A stretch of 64,000 nt of DNA from Chitinophagaceae bacterium. GTDB taxonomy: Bacteria; Bacteroidota; Bacteroidia; Chitinophagales; Chitinophagaceae. The position numbers and the translations under genes are program-made. Each line of letters opens with the position of its first letter. The first letter of the stretch is position 1. A model generated the notes under the pieces. It saw only the letters and a list, made by a program, of their open reading frames with translations, made no database searches and was not told where the DNA came from. Location: assembly GCA_019752045.1 (NCBI GenBank), contig JAIEMP010000006.1:1-64000 (forward strand), written 5' to 3'. Below, in pieces: positions 1-9,989 of this stretch.

Positions 1-1
1 T

Positions 2-2695
2 GATAAGAATGTAGGGAATGGTAAAACCGTAACACTGACTGGTGCAACCTTGAGCGGCAGTGAAGCAGGGAACTATAACCTTGTATCGGTGAATACAACA
101 TTGGCCGACATCAATCAAAAACAAATCACAGTCGCTTTAATTGGAACGGTTACAAAAATGTATGATGCAAATAATATTGCAACATTAGTAACAGGTAATT
201 ACAGCTTACCTGGAATTATTGGAACCGATGATGTTGTATTAAATAATCCAACAAGTGGGTTATATAATAACAAACATGTTGGAACAGGTAAGAATGTAGT
301 AGTTACGGGCTTGTCAATTAGCGGAGCAGATGCAGGAAACTATGCCCTCACAAGCACATCTGCTAATGCAAATATTGGGGTAATAACCATACGTCCGGTT
401 AATGTAACAGCACAGACAGATAGCAGGATTTATAACGGGACGAATAGTTCATCAGTATCACCTGTAGGCGAAGCACTGCAGGGCAGTGATACTTATACCA
501 CACTTGGTACACAGACCTATAACAACAAGCATGTTGCTTCGGGTAAAATAATGATTGCGACTGGGGCAGTAATTAACGATGGTAACGGAGGCCTTAATTA
601 CAGCATTACTTATGTAACAAACAATACAGGAGTAATCATAGTAAAACCAATCAACGTAACTGCACAAACAGACAACAGAATGTATAACGGTACAAACAGT
701 TCGTCTGTATCACCTGTTGGCGATGCATTACAAACGGGAGATTCTTATACAACTCAGGGTACACAAACATATAATGATAAGCATGTTGCCACCGGTAAAA
801 CAATGACTGCAACAGGTACAATCATCAACGATGGAAACAGTGGCAATAACTATTTCATCACTTATGTTACGAATACCACGGGTGTAATTACTATCAGACC
901 AATTACAGTTACAGCTATCACCAATACAAAAGTGTATGATGGAAATACAAGTGCTCTTGCGGTGCCAACATTCCCACCATTACAAACAGGAGATGTTGTA
1001 AGTACACAACCAACTGAAGTGTATGATAATCCGTTGGTAGGTACAGGTAAAACAATGACAGCAAGCGGCCTGATGATCAATGATGGAAACGGTGGTAATA
1101 ATTACAGTATCAGTTATGTTCAAAACTTCACCGGCGTTATTAATCTGGCATCTACCACTACAACACTTACTACCAGTGCAGGTGTGGTGCGGTTCATGGA
1201 TTATTTAACCATGACAGCCACCATCAAACCATTGAATACAGGTACACCACTAACAGGTACAGTTGAATTCAAAATTGGAACCGTAAGCTATGGCTCAGCA
1301 ACAGTTGTTCCAATACCGGGAGCAACTGATGGTTCAGTGCAGGCAATGATGATTAAACAGGTAACTAATATGCCTTTAGCATCTCCGGGTTACACTGTAA
1401 CAGCAACATTTACAAGCAGCAATACCAATTATGCCGGCAGTAATGATTCGAAGCAGCTTACTGTTAATCCAAGAAATGCAAGTCCAAATAATGCATCAGG
1501 ATTCTATACCGGTGATGGTTTTGCATGGACAACCGGACCTAATACAAGCACTGCAACAGTAACAATGACAGCAGTAATAAAAGATCCGAATTCGCCAACA
1601 GGTGATGTTCGTGGTGCTAAGGCCTCTTTCTTCTTGGTAAATGGAACAACAATGAGCCCGATATCAAGCGCACAAAACCTGCCGGTAGGATTGATAGATG
1701 TTACTGATGGTAGCGTAGGTTCTGCAAGTGCCATCGTACAATTAAATATCGGATCGTTAAATTCTAACAGTTTCCAGATTGCTGTTAAGATCACAGGAGC
1801 TTATACCAATAATCCTTGGGATGCGCTGTCTCAAACAATTGTAACGGTATCAAAACCTGTTACGGGTGGATATATTTGTGGAGGAAGCACCATGAAAAAT
1901 ACAAGCTCATCCGGTTACATAAAGGGAGCTACGGATTTAAATACTGACTTCCAGTTTGATATCCAGTATAATAGTTCCGGAACAAATCCAAAAGGAAAAG
2001 TAAATGTTCTGGTAAGAAGCTATTATGACAGGTTTGGTATCCTTGATTCTAAATTGCACAAATATTTCATCAAGACAAGTGCAATTGCTTTGCTGGCAAT
2101 TAGTAATCCTTTAGCAACAGGTACTTTCAGTGCAAAAGCAAATATGGAAGAACAGCTTGATGACGGCACAGTTATATCTGTTGAAAGTGGTGCAACATTC
2201 CAAATGGTGGCATTCCAAAATGGTTGTACACAGCAAATAGCCATCACCTATCATAGAAAGGCAGGTGGAATCTGGTTCTCAAGTAAATGGAATGCTGCTA
2301 CTTCTAAAACTGAATTGCAAAATGTAAATACAGGAAGTAAGGTATATGTTGCAGGTGGAGGAAGTTGCAGTGTAGCGTCAAGAACAAACGGTTTGGCAAA
2401 TTCAACTCAGGTGGATGTAATTCCGCAGACTGCAGATCTTCAATTCAACGTGAAAGTATTTGGTAACCCTACGTTGTCTACTTTCAAACTGCAATTACAA
2501 AGCAGTAATACAACAGAGAAGATCACAGTGAAAGTGTATGATATCAACGGACGTGTAGTTGAGCTTAGACAGCAGCTTCTGGCCGGACAGATGATTGAAC
2601 TGGGCAGTGCATACAAACAAGGCACTTACTTTGCCGAAGTAATACAAGGCGATCAGCGCAAAGTGGTGAAGCTGATTAAAACAGCACAGAATTAA
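2..2695 (+). CDS. YDG-repeat secreted adhesin-like protein, T9SS tail (5' truncated)
   Basis: The frame is already open at base 2, so the gene enters from the left; the first ATG at 50 is internal. What remains is about 897 residues. It holds four consecutive MBG/YDG-type modules of 80-90 residues, at about 113-400, 401-652, 653-904 and 905-1150, each with a [VMI]Y[DN]G or MYDA motif and a GTGK or ATGK turn. An Ig-like module (about 1150-1470) and a low-complexity beta region follow. The last 80 residues form a typical type A T9SS sorting domain (VYDINGRVV core, ending VVKLIKTAQN). The family is exported across the outer membrane and anchored or released at the surface, usually for adhesion or gliding. 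No enzymatic motif is visible. Ligand and full length are unknown because the N-terminus is missing. Confidence 0.88.
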   Translation, partial: DKNVGNGKTVTLTGATLSGSEAGNYNLVSVNTTLADINQKQITVALIGTVTKMYDANNIATLVTGNYSLPGIIGTDDVVLNNPTSGLYNNKHVGTGKNVVVTGLSISGADAGNYALTSTSANANIGVITIRPVNVTAQTDSRIYNGTNSSSVSPVGEALQGSDTYTTLGTQTYNNKHVASGKIMIATGAVINDGNGGLNYSITYVTNNTGVIIVKPINVTAQTDNRMYNGTNSSSVSPVGDALQTGDSYTTQGTQTYNDKHVATGKTMTATGTIINDGNSGNNYFITYVTNTTGVITIRPITVTAITNTKVYDGNTSALAVPTFPPLQTGDVVSTQPTEVYDNPLVGTGKTMTASGLMINDGNGGNNYSISYVQNFTGVINLASTTTTLTTSAGVVRFMDYLTMTATIKPLNTGTPLTGTVEFKIGTVSYGSATVVPIPGATDGSVQAMMIKQVTNMPLASPGYTVTATFTSSNTNYAGSNDSKQLTVNPRNASPNNASGFYTGDGFAWTTGPNTSTATVTMTAVIKDPNSPTGDVRGAKASFFLVNGTTMSPISSAQNLPVGLIDVTDGSVGSASAIVQLNIGSLNSNSFQIAVKITGAYTNNPWDALSQTIVTVSKPVTGGYICGGSTMKNTSSSGYIKGATDLNTDFQFDIQYNSSGTNPKGKVNVLVRSYYDRFGILDSKLHKYFIKTSAIALLAISNPLATGTFSAKANMEEQLDDGTVISVESGATFQMVAFQNGCTQQIAITYHRKAGGIWFSSKWNAATSKTELQNVNTGSKVYVAGGGSCSVASRTNGLANSTQVDVIPQTADLQFNVKVFGNPTLSTFKLQLQSSNTTEKITVKVYDINGRVVELRQQLLAGQMIELGSAYKQGTYFAEVIQGDQRKVVKLIKTAQN
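401..904 (+). repeat. Two adjacent 252-bp in-frame repeats coding YDG modules
   Basis: Bases 401-652 and 653-904 are back-to-back units of exactly 252 bp (84 residues), both starting NVTAQTD and sharing YNGTNSSSVSPVG and the C-terminal NTTGVI/NNTGVI region. A more diverged third unit follows from 905. The exact length match and high identity point to recent tandem duplication inside the adhesin. Confidence 0.85.
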
Positions 2696-2986
2696 AACTA
2701 AGCAGATAACTATCTGCTCATAAAAAAGAAAGCCGGATGCAGTTGCATCCGGCTTTTTATTTTTTGTTTGTTACACGATTCACATTCGTCAATTTTGAAT
2801 TGCGGCACCTGTCGCTGCAATACTTTACTTCATCCCATACCTTCTCCCATTTTTTTCTCCAGTTAAAGGGCCTGTTACAAACCACACATATTTTTTGGGG
2901 CAAATGTTGTTTTTTATGTGTCACGCTATGTTAACACGCAATGGAAAAAAATGTTGAACAATTAAAAAGATAAAGTGGAGAGTTTA
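2696..2986. other. Intergenic stretch with two hairpins, otherwise featureless
   Basis: This spacer lies between the convergent adhesin (+) and the PBP1-fold gene (-). It contains an 8-bp inverted repeat at 2701-2718 (AGCAGATA, AC, TATCTGCT) and the terminator at 2731-2758. The remaining 220 bases are AT-rich; a 65-codon plus-strand frame within them has no support as a gene. Confidence 0.6.
2731..2758 (+). terminator. Rho-independent terminator of the adhesin gene
   Basis: An 11-bp perfect stem, AGCCGGATGCA (2731-2741) with TGCATCCGGCT (2744-2754), is followed by TTTT. It lies 35 bases after the adhesin stop codon, downstream of a second, U-less hairpin at 2701-2718. Confidence 0.85.
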
Positions 2987-4162
2987 TTAATTCATCCGTA
3001 AAATTAAACCGCTGCTTCGTCTCAAAATATAAATGCGTTTGTTTTCAAAATAATCGGGCTTGCCCGATGTACTGTTCAGAATGGGTTTAAAGTCAAACTC
3101 CGTAAACGAACGAAAGGAGCGGTCATTTAAATTCTGCATCAGCTTGTTATCATATTTTAAAAGGAGACCGATAAAATGCCAGGTCAATTCGTATCCTCTG
3201 TAAGCAAGATCTGATGGTCGGCCATAAGTAAGTTCAGTAAATGTTTTTGTAAAGCTTGTCCATTTTGCAGTACCGGTGGCATGAAAAGCGGTGCTGTAAT
3301 AAACAGGTAATTCATTAAACTCCGGCTTTGCAAGTTCTTTTACAGCATCCCATGTAGGCATGCCAACCAACTCTACAGCAAATTTTTTTCGAACATTGTT
3401 CATTGCTACGGCAAGGCGTAAACCAAATTGCTCATCCAGTGATCCGCATAAAACCAGATTTACACGCTCACTGTCCAGGCTGCTGTGAATATCTGCAACT
3501 GTAAATGAATCAGTAAGAGAAATGTTCTTCCATTTCAATAACTGGTTTCCGGTTGTGCCTTTATTATACTGATCAAAATAAGTTTGAAGCCGGTCTTCCT
3601 GCTGTCCTTTTTTACGCACATATAAAATGTTGGCAGTAGGATGAGTACGCATGATAAAATTATAGATCGCCTCACAATGAACAGGGAGCGTTGAATTAAC
3701 AATAATTGTGTAAGGGTTATTTGAAACGCCGGCATCGTTTGGCAGCGTTGCAGATACAAACGGAATTGTTCTGGCACGTGCAATTTCTGCCATCATTCTG
3801 TATTCATTCCCACTAACAGCACCAATCATTAAATCAAGTGAGTCAAACGTTTTATTATTTTTTAATGCAACAATTGACTGATCTGCTGAGCGTAAATCAA
3901 ACACACTTACCTGCAACCTTGCTTTGGTCGTTAAAGAGTCAACAGCAATCAATGCACCCTGTACAAAATCCAATCCAGGTAAAATATGTTTGGGCATTTG
4001 GTTGGCAAATTTGTAGTTCTTGCCTGTAAAAGACGAATCGAGAAACAGATTTGCAAAAATACCTACTCTGTAAACCTTTACTGAATCAATTAATTGTGCA
4101 AATAAGTCTGCAGTACTGCTTAATAAAACGAAAAGTAAAATGATTTTTTTCATGTTGATCAT
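2987..4162 (-). CDS. Exported type 1 periplasmic-binding-fold protein
   Basis: A 391-residue product. The N-terminus MINMKKIILLFVLLSSTADLF is a signal peptide ending near FAQ; MKK at residue 4 is an alternative start. The body has the pattern of the Leu/Ile/Val-binding (PBP1) fold: an early strand then PGLDFVQGALIAVDSL, mid-protein alternating strands and helices, and VELVGMPTWDAV near the hinge. No transporter membrane or ATPase gene is adjacent, so it may be a sensor or orphan binding protein rather than a working ABC component. It starts 9 bases after the guaA stop on the same strand, so co-transcription with guaA is likely. The ligand cannot be told from sequence. Confidence 0.75.
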   Translation of the reverse strand: MINMKKIILLFVLLSSTADLFAQLIDSVKVYRVGIFANLFLDSSFTGKNYKFANQMPKHILPGLDFVQGALIAVDSLTTKARLQVSVFDLRSADQSIVALKNNKTFDSLDLMIGAVSGNEYRMMAEIARARTIPFVSATLPNDAGVSNNPYTIIVNSTLPVHCEAIYNFIMRTHPTANILYVRKKGQQEDRLQTYFDQYNKGTTGNQLLKWKNISLTDSFTVADIHSSLDSERVNLVLCGSLDEQFGLRLAVAMNNVRKKFAVELVGMPTWDAVKELAKPEFNELPVYYSTAFHATGTAKWTSFTKTFTELTYGRPSDLAYRGYELTWHFIGLLLKYDNKLMQNLNDRSFRSFTEFDFKPILNSTSGKPDYFENKRIYILRRSSGLILRMN

Positions 4163-4171
4163 AACAGATGC

Positions 4172-5707
4172 TTATTCCCATTCAATGGTTGCAGGTGGTT
4201 TGCTGCTGATATCGTATACCACACGGTTAATACCACGAACTTTGTTGATGATTTCATTCGAAATGTGTGCCAGAAATTCATAGGGCAGGTGTGCCCAATC
4301 GGCCGTCATACCATCAACCGAGGTAACAGCCCTTAATGCCAATGTAAATTCATACGTACGTTCATCGCCCATTACTCCAACACTTTGCACAGGTAACAGA
4401 ATAGCGCCGGCCTGCCAAACTTTATCGTATAGCTGATGTTCTTTTAATCCGTTGATGAAAATAGCATCGGCACGTTGTAAGAGATCAACTTTTTCTTCTG
4501 TGATTTCACCCAAAATACGAATGGCTAAACCCGGACCGGGGAAAGGATGTCGGTTCAACAGATCTGCAGGAATACCCAGCTCTGCACCCACTTTCCGTAC
4601 TTCATCTTTAAATAAATAACGAAGTGGTTCAACCAGTTCTAATTTCATAGTATCAGGTAATCCGCCAACGTTGTGATGTGATTTAATGGTAACAGAAGGC
4701 CCGTGTACAGAAACACTTTCAATTACATCGGGATATATGGTACCCTGACCAAGCAATTCAACTCCTTCAATGGTATGTGCTTCACGATCGAACACTTCAA
4801 TAAAAGTGCCACCTATGATTTTTCTTTTTTCTTCCGGATTGCTTTTACCTGCAAGCTTGGTATAAAAATGTTCACGTGCATCAACACCTTTTACATTTAA
4901 GCCAATGGTAGCATAAGTATCCAGTACCTGTTGAAATTCATCTTTACGTAACACGCCGTTATCAACAAAAATACCATACAGGTTTGTGCCGATGGCTTTA
5001 TGAATCAAGGTAGCAGCAACGGTTGAATCAACGCCACCGCTCAATGCCATGATCACTTTGCGGTTACCGATTTGTTTGGCTAATGCTGCCACTGTTTCCT
5101 GCACAAAAGAGGCCGGTGTCCAGTCGGCTTTACATCCGCAGATATCCATTAAAAAATTCTTCAGTATTTTTTTCCCTTCGGTGGAGTGGTACACTTCCGG
5201 ATGAAACTGTAAACCGTACAAAGGATGATCAAACATTCCATTTGCTCTGAATGCAGCTACAGGAATTGAATCTGTGACAGCCATCACTTCAAAACCATCC
5301 GGTAAAGCAAGAATGGAATCGCCATGACTCATCCACACCTGTGAAACTTCAGCTACATCCTTTAATAAAACATCCGTTTCTTTTTTCTGCAACTTAGCTC
5401 GACCAAATTCTCTTTTATCGCTTTTTTCTACACGCCCTCCCAACTGTTTGGCTGTAAGCTGTGCCCCATAGCAAATGCCGAGTACAGGAAAAAGTTTGGT
5501 GAGGAACTCCACATCTACAGCAGGTGCATTTGCATCATTTACCGAGAACGGACTGCCTGAGAGGATAACACCTTTCAGATACTCATCTTTTACCACCGGT
5601 TTATGATAGGGAACAATTTCGCAGTAAACATTGCATTCACGTACAGCACGGGCTATTAACTGTGTGTATTGCGATCCAAAATCGAGAATCAGAATCTTGT
5701 CTGTCAT
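4172..5707 (-). CDS. guaA: GMP synthase (glutamine-hydrolysing)
   Basis: Converts XMP to GMP with glutamine and ATP in the cytoplasm, the last step of guanine nucleotide synthesis. The 511 residues match the family length. An N-terminal class I glutamine amidotransferase carries the nucleophile Cys79 (GICYGAQ) and His169/Glu171 (QFHPE). The ATP-pyrophosphatase domain has the PP-loop SGGVDST at 223-229, and the C-terminal dimerisation domain ends KPPATIEWE. An in-frame ATG 54 bases upstream gives an atypical extension; the start at [13 protein letters not shown] is chosen because it fits the family. A TACCTTCG box (minus strand, 5715-5722) lies only a few bases upstream and resembles a -7 element. 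The downstream partner is the PBP1-fold gene. Confidence 0.97.
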   Translation of the reverse strand: MTDKILILDFGSQYTQLIARAVRECNVYCEIVPYHKPVVKDEYLKGVILSGSPFSVNDANAPAVDVEFLTKLFPVLGICYGAQLTAKQLGGRVEKSDKREFGRAKLQKKETDVLLKDVAEVSQVWMSHGDSILALPDGFEVMAVTDSIPVAAFRANGMFDHPLYGLQFHPEVYHSTEGKKILKNFLMDICGCKADWTPASFVQETVAALAKQIGNRKVIMALSGGVDSTVAATLIHKAIGTNLYGIFVDNGVLRKDEFQQVLDTYATIGLNVKGVDAREHFYTKLAGKSNPEEKRKIIGGTFIEVFDREAHTIEGVELLGQGTIYPDVIESVSVHGPSVTIKSHHNVGGLPDTMKLELVEPLRYLFKDEVRKVGAELGIPADLLNRHPFPGPGLAIRILGEITEEKVDLLQRADAIFINGLKEHQLYDKVWQAGAILLPVQSVGVMGDERTYEFTLALRAVTSVDGMTADWAHLPYEFLAHISNEIINKVRGINRVVYDISSKPPATIEWE

Positions 5708-5848
5708 AATGCGGCGAAGGTAGCAAAAACCAGTCATTGGAAAGGGGGAGTTCTTCACCACTTATGCTGACTTTGCAGACTGTTTGCCTCTGATTCTCTG
5801 ACACATAAAACTCTTCATTTAAATAAGGAAATCAGTAAATTTTTCTTT

Positions 5849-5856
5849 TACATTTG
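5849..5856 (+). promoter_or_regulatory. Candidate Bacteroidota -7 box (TACATTTG)
   Basis: The sequence matches TAnnTTTG, the Bacteroidota sigma-ABfr -7 consensus, and lies about 125 bases before the GIN-domain gene in the divergent guaA spacer. No clear -33 TTG is seen at the expected distance. Confidence 0.35.
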
Positions 5857-5981
5857 CCTTGCTCCGGCTTTAACCGCTTTTTGTCAACATTGTCCGTTCT
5901 TCTTTTCCGTCTTTTTTGCAAAGACAGTCAGCTGGGTGTGGCAAATCATAAACCTTATTTTAAAATCAAAACCAGATTATC

Positions 5982-6710
5982 ATGCGTACACATTTTTCTA
6001 CGGGAGCGATCATTTTACTTTTTTTATCAATCATTGCTGTTTCCTGCAGATGGCGGAGTGTGAAAGGAAATGGCGAAATAGTCAACAGCATCCGCAAAGA
6101 GGGAAACTTTAAAAGCGTAAAAGCGGCCGGTTCTTTTGATGTTTATTTTTCACAAGGCAATGAAAATGAAATACGCATTGAAGCCGATGAAAACCTGATG
6201 CAGTATATTGTTACTGAAGTTGAGAATAATGTGCTGAAAATTAAAACAAGGTCTGGTGTAAACATCCGCCCCACACAGGACATCAAAGTATATGTAAAAG
6301 CACCACAGTATAAAGAGGTAACACTTGCCGGAAGCGGAAATATGCTTGCTGAAACAGCGATCAGTTCAACAGAAAAAATTTCTCTAAGTATAGCAGGAAG
6401 TGGTGATATTAAAATATCCAGTGTTGATGCGCCTGCAGTTGTTGTAAAAATTGCCGGTAGTGGAAAAGCTGAAGGTGGAGGTACAACCCGTGACCTTGAG
6501 ATTAATGTAGCAGGTAGTGGCGATGTGCAAATGAAAGAGCTGAAAGCAGAAAATGCAAAAGTTGTCATTGCGGGATCGGGCAATGTGTGGGTGTATGCAA
6601 GTGTAAAGCTTGATGTGCGTGTTGCAGGGGGCGGGGATATTCACTATTATGGTAACCCGACTGACATAAAATCAAAACTTGCCGGCTCAGGAAATTTGAT
6701 TAAAGAATAA
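5982..6710 (+). CDS. GIN-domain (DUF2807) lipoprotein
   Basis: A 242-residue product. Hydrophobic residues 8-21 end in a lipobox-like IAVSC with Cys22, predicting a lipoprotein. The rest is a putative auto-transporter adhesin head GIN domain (DUF2807): regularly spaced AGSGxxx turns (LAGSGNMLAE, IAGSGDIKIS, IAGSGKAEGG, VAGSGDVQMK, IAGSGNVWVY, LAGSGNLIKE) that build a right-handed beta-helix. Proteins of this group are common in Bacteroidota and have no defined biochemical role. The gene is divergent from guaA and stands alone. Confidence 0.88.
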   Translation: MRTHFSTGAIILLFLSIIAVSCRWRSVKGNGEIVNSIRKEGNFKSVKAAGSFDVYFSQGNENEIRIEADENLMQYIVTEVENNVLKIKTRSGVNIRPTQDIKVYVKAPQYKEVTLAGSGNMLAETAISSTEKISLSIAGSGDIKISSVDAPAVVVKIAGSGKAEGGGTTRDLEINVAGSGDVQMKELKAENAKVVIAGSGNVWVYASVKLDVRVAGGGDIHYYGNPTDIKSKLAGSGNLIKE

Positions 6711-6945
6711 TATTATCAAGCTCAATCGTTTGCAGAAGAGCAATAAGCCTTTTGAGGTTAGTATTGAAGCGTATTTGGAACAATCCGAACTGTAAGTTGT
6801 TTTACTTTTAACTAATGACCCGTTTTTAGATCCAACCATTCCTGAAAAAAAAAGATCCAAACCCTTCGAAAAAAAAACGTTCCGCTTGTAAAATTCTTAT
6901 ACGTCCATTTGAAAACATAACTTTTCATGATGTTTTTGGTTAATG

Positions 6946-6972
6946 AAAGGGGAGCATAAGCTCCCTTTTTTT
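6946..6972. terminator. Terminator between GIN gene and pbpC
   Basis: The stem GGGAGC (6950-6955)/GCTCCC (6960-6965) has an ATAA loop and flanking AAAG/TTTT, giving a long T-run on the plus strand. It lies just beyond the pbpC stop codon and 236 bases after the GIN gene, so it probably acts in both directions. Nothing else is recognised in 6711-6945 apart from A-rich runs. Confidence 0.65.
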
Positions 6973-6976
6973 AATG

Positions 6977-9298
6977 CTATAAATCGGCATACTTTACCGT
7001 AATTTTTATATCCCTGTTTCTTCCTTTGTCATCGGTACAGGAAATTTTTACAACACCTTCTGCCGGAATAAAGAATTGTTTACTCCCTGCATCGGTTACT
7101 TTATAAAATTGATTGTTGATATACCAGTACACCCGGCTAACATCATTCCCTGTTTCACAAACCAATTGCAATGGCTCCGGATTTTTTTTGCTGATGAGAT
7201 ACTCGGTTCCATTCACTGGCGAAATAATGGATGGGGCACCTTCTTTAAAAATTTTTTCACATCCCGGATTGTGTGGAGGAATTGGTTCAAAACCAATACT
7301 GCTGCTTTGCATCCAGTTCTGTAATTCAGGCGCAATGAGTTTATACATCTTTCGTTTGAAACCAATAGCCGGTTCGCAGCTTTTACAATAGCTCATCTTT
7401 TCATCGGCACTTACAGCAAGCTCTGAAATATTATTACAGGTTTGGGTACTTGAAATACCGCTGACGAAATAATCAAGTACAAGGTTGGTACAATGTGCAG
7501 CCGGAGGCAAACCTGTTTCGCTGCAAACCATCCGTTGCTCCAGTTCTTTGGGTGGAGAAAACCATTCCCTGTCTGCATCATAATCTAATGTATTAAAAAT
7601 GCGGAAGAGGAGTGGGGTAGCAGTTTCAGCACCACTTAAATGGGGTGAACCAACGCCGGAAAAATTCCCAACCCACACACCAACGGTATATTTTTTATTA
7701 TAACCAATGCTCCACGCATCACGCCTGCCATAAGAAGTGCCCGTTTTCCATGCAATACGTGGAAGCCTTGCTGTGGCATCCCAATGCAAGGGAAAATCAG
7801 GACGATTGATTCGGCTTAAAATATCATTGATCATATAAGCTGCATCAGCAGAAATGATTCGTTTCTTTTGAACAACTGAACCACCCATTATAAAAGATGG
7901 TTGATAATATACTCCATCATTTGCAAAGCAACTGTACAAGGCCGTTAGTTGTTCCAGTGTAGTGCCACAGCCGCCGAGGATCAAACTCAAGCCCAGACTT
8001 TTTTGTTTTGCCTGTACCTGCTTAAAGTTCATGCGGCTGAGTGTTTCAATCATTTTGTCCTTACCCAGCATGTTCAATGCTTTAACTGCAGGAATGTTGA
8101 GCGAATGTTCAAGCGCAAACTCAACCGTAACTGGGCCATTGAACGTTTTATCATAATTCTCAGGTGCATAGCCGGCGTAATTCACAGGTACATCGTTCAT
8201 CATTTTTTTTGGTGTCAGCAAACCTTCATCAAAACACAAACCATACAACAAGGGCTTCAACGTGCTGCCCGGCTGACGAACAGCTGCTGCACCATTTACC
8301 TGTCCGCCATCTGTTGTGTCTTTAAAATCGCCGCTGCCTACATATGCAATCACACGGTGGGTTTCATTATCAATGATCATGATGCTTGCATTGCGGATAT
8401 TGCTCAGCCGTTGTGAACGCACATAATCTTCTACCAGCTTTTCTGCTTTTAACTGGGTGTTGAGATCAATACTGCTTTGAATATTTACTTCACCACTTTG
8501 TTTCAACTTATAAGAAAGATGAGGCAACCGTTTGGGCACTGTGCTTCTTGTTGCAGTGAGCGGTTCAGCCAATGCATCTTCAATTTCTTTTGCTGTAAAA
8601 ATCTTTTCTTTGGCAAAACGTCGAAGCCATTTGTTCCGCTGTTCCACAATGGTATCATTGTTTTTTCCCATCACCAGTGTTGAAGGTCGGTTGGGAATAA
8701 TAGAAAGTGCAGTGATCTCCGCCAGTGACAAGTGATTGGGATTTTTCCCGAAATAAAGGATAGAAGCTGATTTCACTCCTTCTATATTACCACCATAAGG
8801 CACCAGATTGAGATAGAGCTGAAGTATCTCTGCTTTACTGTATGTCCATTCCAGTTGAAGAGCACGGAACATTTCAATGACCTTGTTGAAAAAGGTTCTT
8901 CGTTTTGGTTCAAGTGCTCTTGCCACCTGCATGGTAATGGTGCTGGCGCCGGAAGTGCGTTTCATTTGAAACAGATTCATAAAGAAAGCCCTTGTAACTG
9001 CAATGGGGTTAATGCCGAAGTGATAGTAAAAGTATTTATCCTCTTTCTGGATAATGGTTTTGCGTAACAAGGGAGAGATTTCATTCAGTTCAGTTTTCAT
9101 GCGCCACTTTTCATCCTTGGTGAGATAGGCATGGATCACTTCTCCTTTGTTGTCGGTAATGAGTGTGGAGTATTCAATTTTGTCAGGCAAAGGAAAGATC
9201 AGGTGCAGGATGAAAAAAAGAAGAAGGAAGGCAACAACTGCAAACCCAAGCCAACTTAGAATTTTGCTGTTCAAAAATGTTGAAAGATTTTTTTGCAT
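6977..9298 (-). CDS. pbpC: Penicillin-binding protein 1C
   Basis: Bifunctional peptidoglycan glycosyltransferase/transpeptidase of the 1C class, anchored in the inner membrane and facing the periplasm. One TM helix spans about residues 14-36. The GT51 domain has catalytic Glu86 (QKEDKYFYYHFG) and RTSGASTITMQ. The transpeptidase has Ser345-TLK348, SLN at 399-401 and KTGT at 518. The C-terminal PBP1C-type domain closes the protein, giving 773 residues. An upstream ATG at 9334 would start inside a REP palindrome, so the start MQKNLSTF at 9298 is preferred. pbpC is divergent from the alpha-2-macroglobulin gene, a pairing known from many bacteria (yfhM/pbpC); here a RAYT gene and its repeats lie between them. 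Confidence 0.95.
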   Translation of the reverse strand: MQKNLSTFLNSKILSWLGFAVVAFLLLFFILHLIFPLPDKIEYSTLITDNKGEVIHAYLTKDEKWRMKTELNEISPLLRKTIIQKEDKYFYYHFGINPIAVTRAFFMNLFQMKRTSGASTITMQVARALEPKRRTFFNKVIEMFRALQLEWTYSKAEILQLYLNLVPYGGNIEGVKSASILYFGKNPNHLSLAEITALSIIPNRPSTLVMGKNNDTIVEQRNKWLRRFAKEKIFTAKEIEDALAEPLTATRSTVPKRLPHLSYKLKQSGEVNIQSSIDLNTQLKAEKLVEDYVRSQRLSNIRNASIMIIDNETHRVIAYVGSGDFKDTTDGGQVNGAAAVRQPGSTLKPLLYGLCFDEGLLTPKKMMNDVPVNYAGYAPENYDKTFNGPVTVEFALEHSLNIPAVKALNMLGKDKMIETLSRMNFKQVQAKQKSLGLSLILGGCGTTLEQLTALYSCFANDGVYYQPSFIMGGSVVQKKRIISADAAYMINDILSRINRPDFPLHWDATARLPRIAWKTGTSYGRRDAWSIGYNKKYTVGVWVGNFSGVGSPHLSGAETATPLLFRIFNTLDYDADREWFSPPKELEQRMVCSETGLPPAAHCTNLVLDYFVSGISSTQTCNNISELAVSADEKMSYCKSCEPAIGFKRKMYKLIAPELQNWMQSSSIGFEPIPPHNPGCEKIFKEGAPSIISPVNGTEYLISKKNPEPLQLVCETGNDVSRVYWYINNQFYKVTDAGSKQFFIPAEGVVKISCTDDKGRNRDIKITVKYADL

Positions 9299-9315
9299 AG
9301 ACAGGGTGTCCGAAT

Positions 9316-9348
9316 AGGTATGCCATACTTCCAAAGTATGGCATACCT
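9316..9348. repeat. REP palindrome copy 1
   Basis: Perfect 15-bp inverted repeat AGGTATGCCATACTT / AAGTATGGCATACCT with loop CCA. It lies between the 3' end of the RAYT gene and the start of pbpC, overlapping the spurious upstream start codon of pbpC. Confidence 0.93.
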
Positions 9349-9357
9349 GTAAGGTGT

Positions 9358-9945
9358 TTAAAATAACATTTTAATATGATCATCATCAATAACCTTGTAA
9401 GACTCTGAATAGAAATGTTCTTTATTCATACCAATTAACTCAAAGCCCAGGTTTTTATTACAAAGCGTTCCGTTTCTAAGCCCACAATAATCAGGAAAAG
9501 AAGAATAGATCCAGTCTTCCATTTTAACAACCAATCCTGCTGTCATTGGATTTTGATGAATATAATGTAAACAGGTTTCTGCATATTGGCGACTTCCATC
9601 TGCGATACATTTTGCTTTTGTATTCTGCTGAAACAATGAACCTGTGGTAGAATTCTGAACATTGATTGCTTTGCTATATGTTTGAAGCAAATTTCTGATC
9701 CCTTCTGATAATACATTTCTTTCCTTGTTGCCAATCAGTTTAGTTTCAACCGTTCTTTCGTCTGCATAAATCAGAAAATGAAAATGGTTGGGCATTAAAC
9801 AGTAACTCAATATTTCACAATGCGGTAAAATGAATTTTCTTACTTTTTCCAGAAAGTAAAGGTAGTTTTCTGGTTTAAAAAAAATGGGCTGTTTGTTATT
9901 TCCCCGGTTGTATATATGATAAATTTGATTGGAGTGAAATTCCAT
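9358..9945 (-). CDS. REP-associated tyrosine transposase (RAYT, Y1_Tnp)
   Basis: A 195-residue single-domain HUH nuclease of the TnpA_REP family. The HUH motif is MPNHFHFLIY (His54, His56). The likely catalytic tyrosine is Tyr90 in LLQTYSKAIN, and the family motif HYIHQNP is intact. RAYTs are domesticated relatives of IS200/IS605 transposases that bind and cleave REP hairpins to spread them. Perfect or near-perfect palindromes lie on both sides (9316-9348 and 9990-10131), and more copies sit 6 and 8 kb away. No frameshift is visible, so the enzyme may be active. It is inserted between the pbpC and alpha-2-macroglobulin genes. Confidence 0.92.
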   Translation of the reverse strand: MEFHSNQIYHIYNRGNNKQPIFFKPENYLYFLEKVRKFILPHCEILSYCLMPNHFHFLIYADERTVETKLIGNKERNVLSEGIRNLLQTYSKAINVQNSTTGSLFQQNTKAKCIADGSRQYAETCLHYIHQNPMTAGLVVKMEDWIYSSFPDYCGLRNGTLCNKNLGFELIGMNKEHFYSESYKVIDDDHIKMLF

Positions 9946-9989
9946 AAAAGTTGCTTTTTATTAAAAGTAATAAGGTTTTTCTAATTTGA

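Noticed and set aside
6143-6583. 146-residue minus-strand frame antisense to the GIN-domain gene
   Set aside because: It is produced by the regular AGSG repeats of the sense protein.
7949-8416. 155-residue plus-strand frame within pbpC
   Set aside because: It is antisense to the transpeptidase domain, and its composition is a shadow of the real gene.
9298-9334. Longer pbpC start at 9334
   Set aside because: It begins inside the REP palindrome; the start at 9298 gives the normal PBP1C N-terminus before the TM helix.
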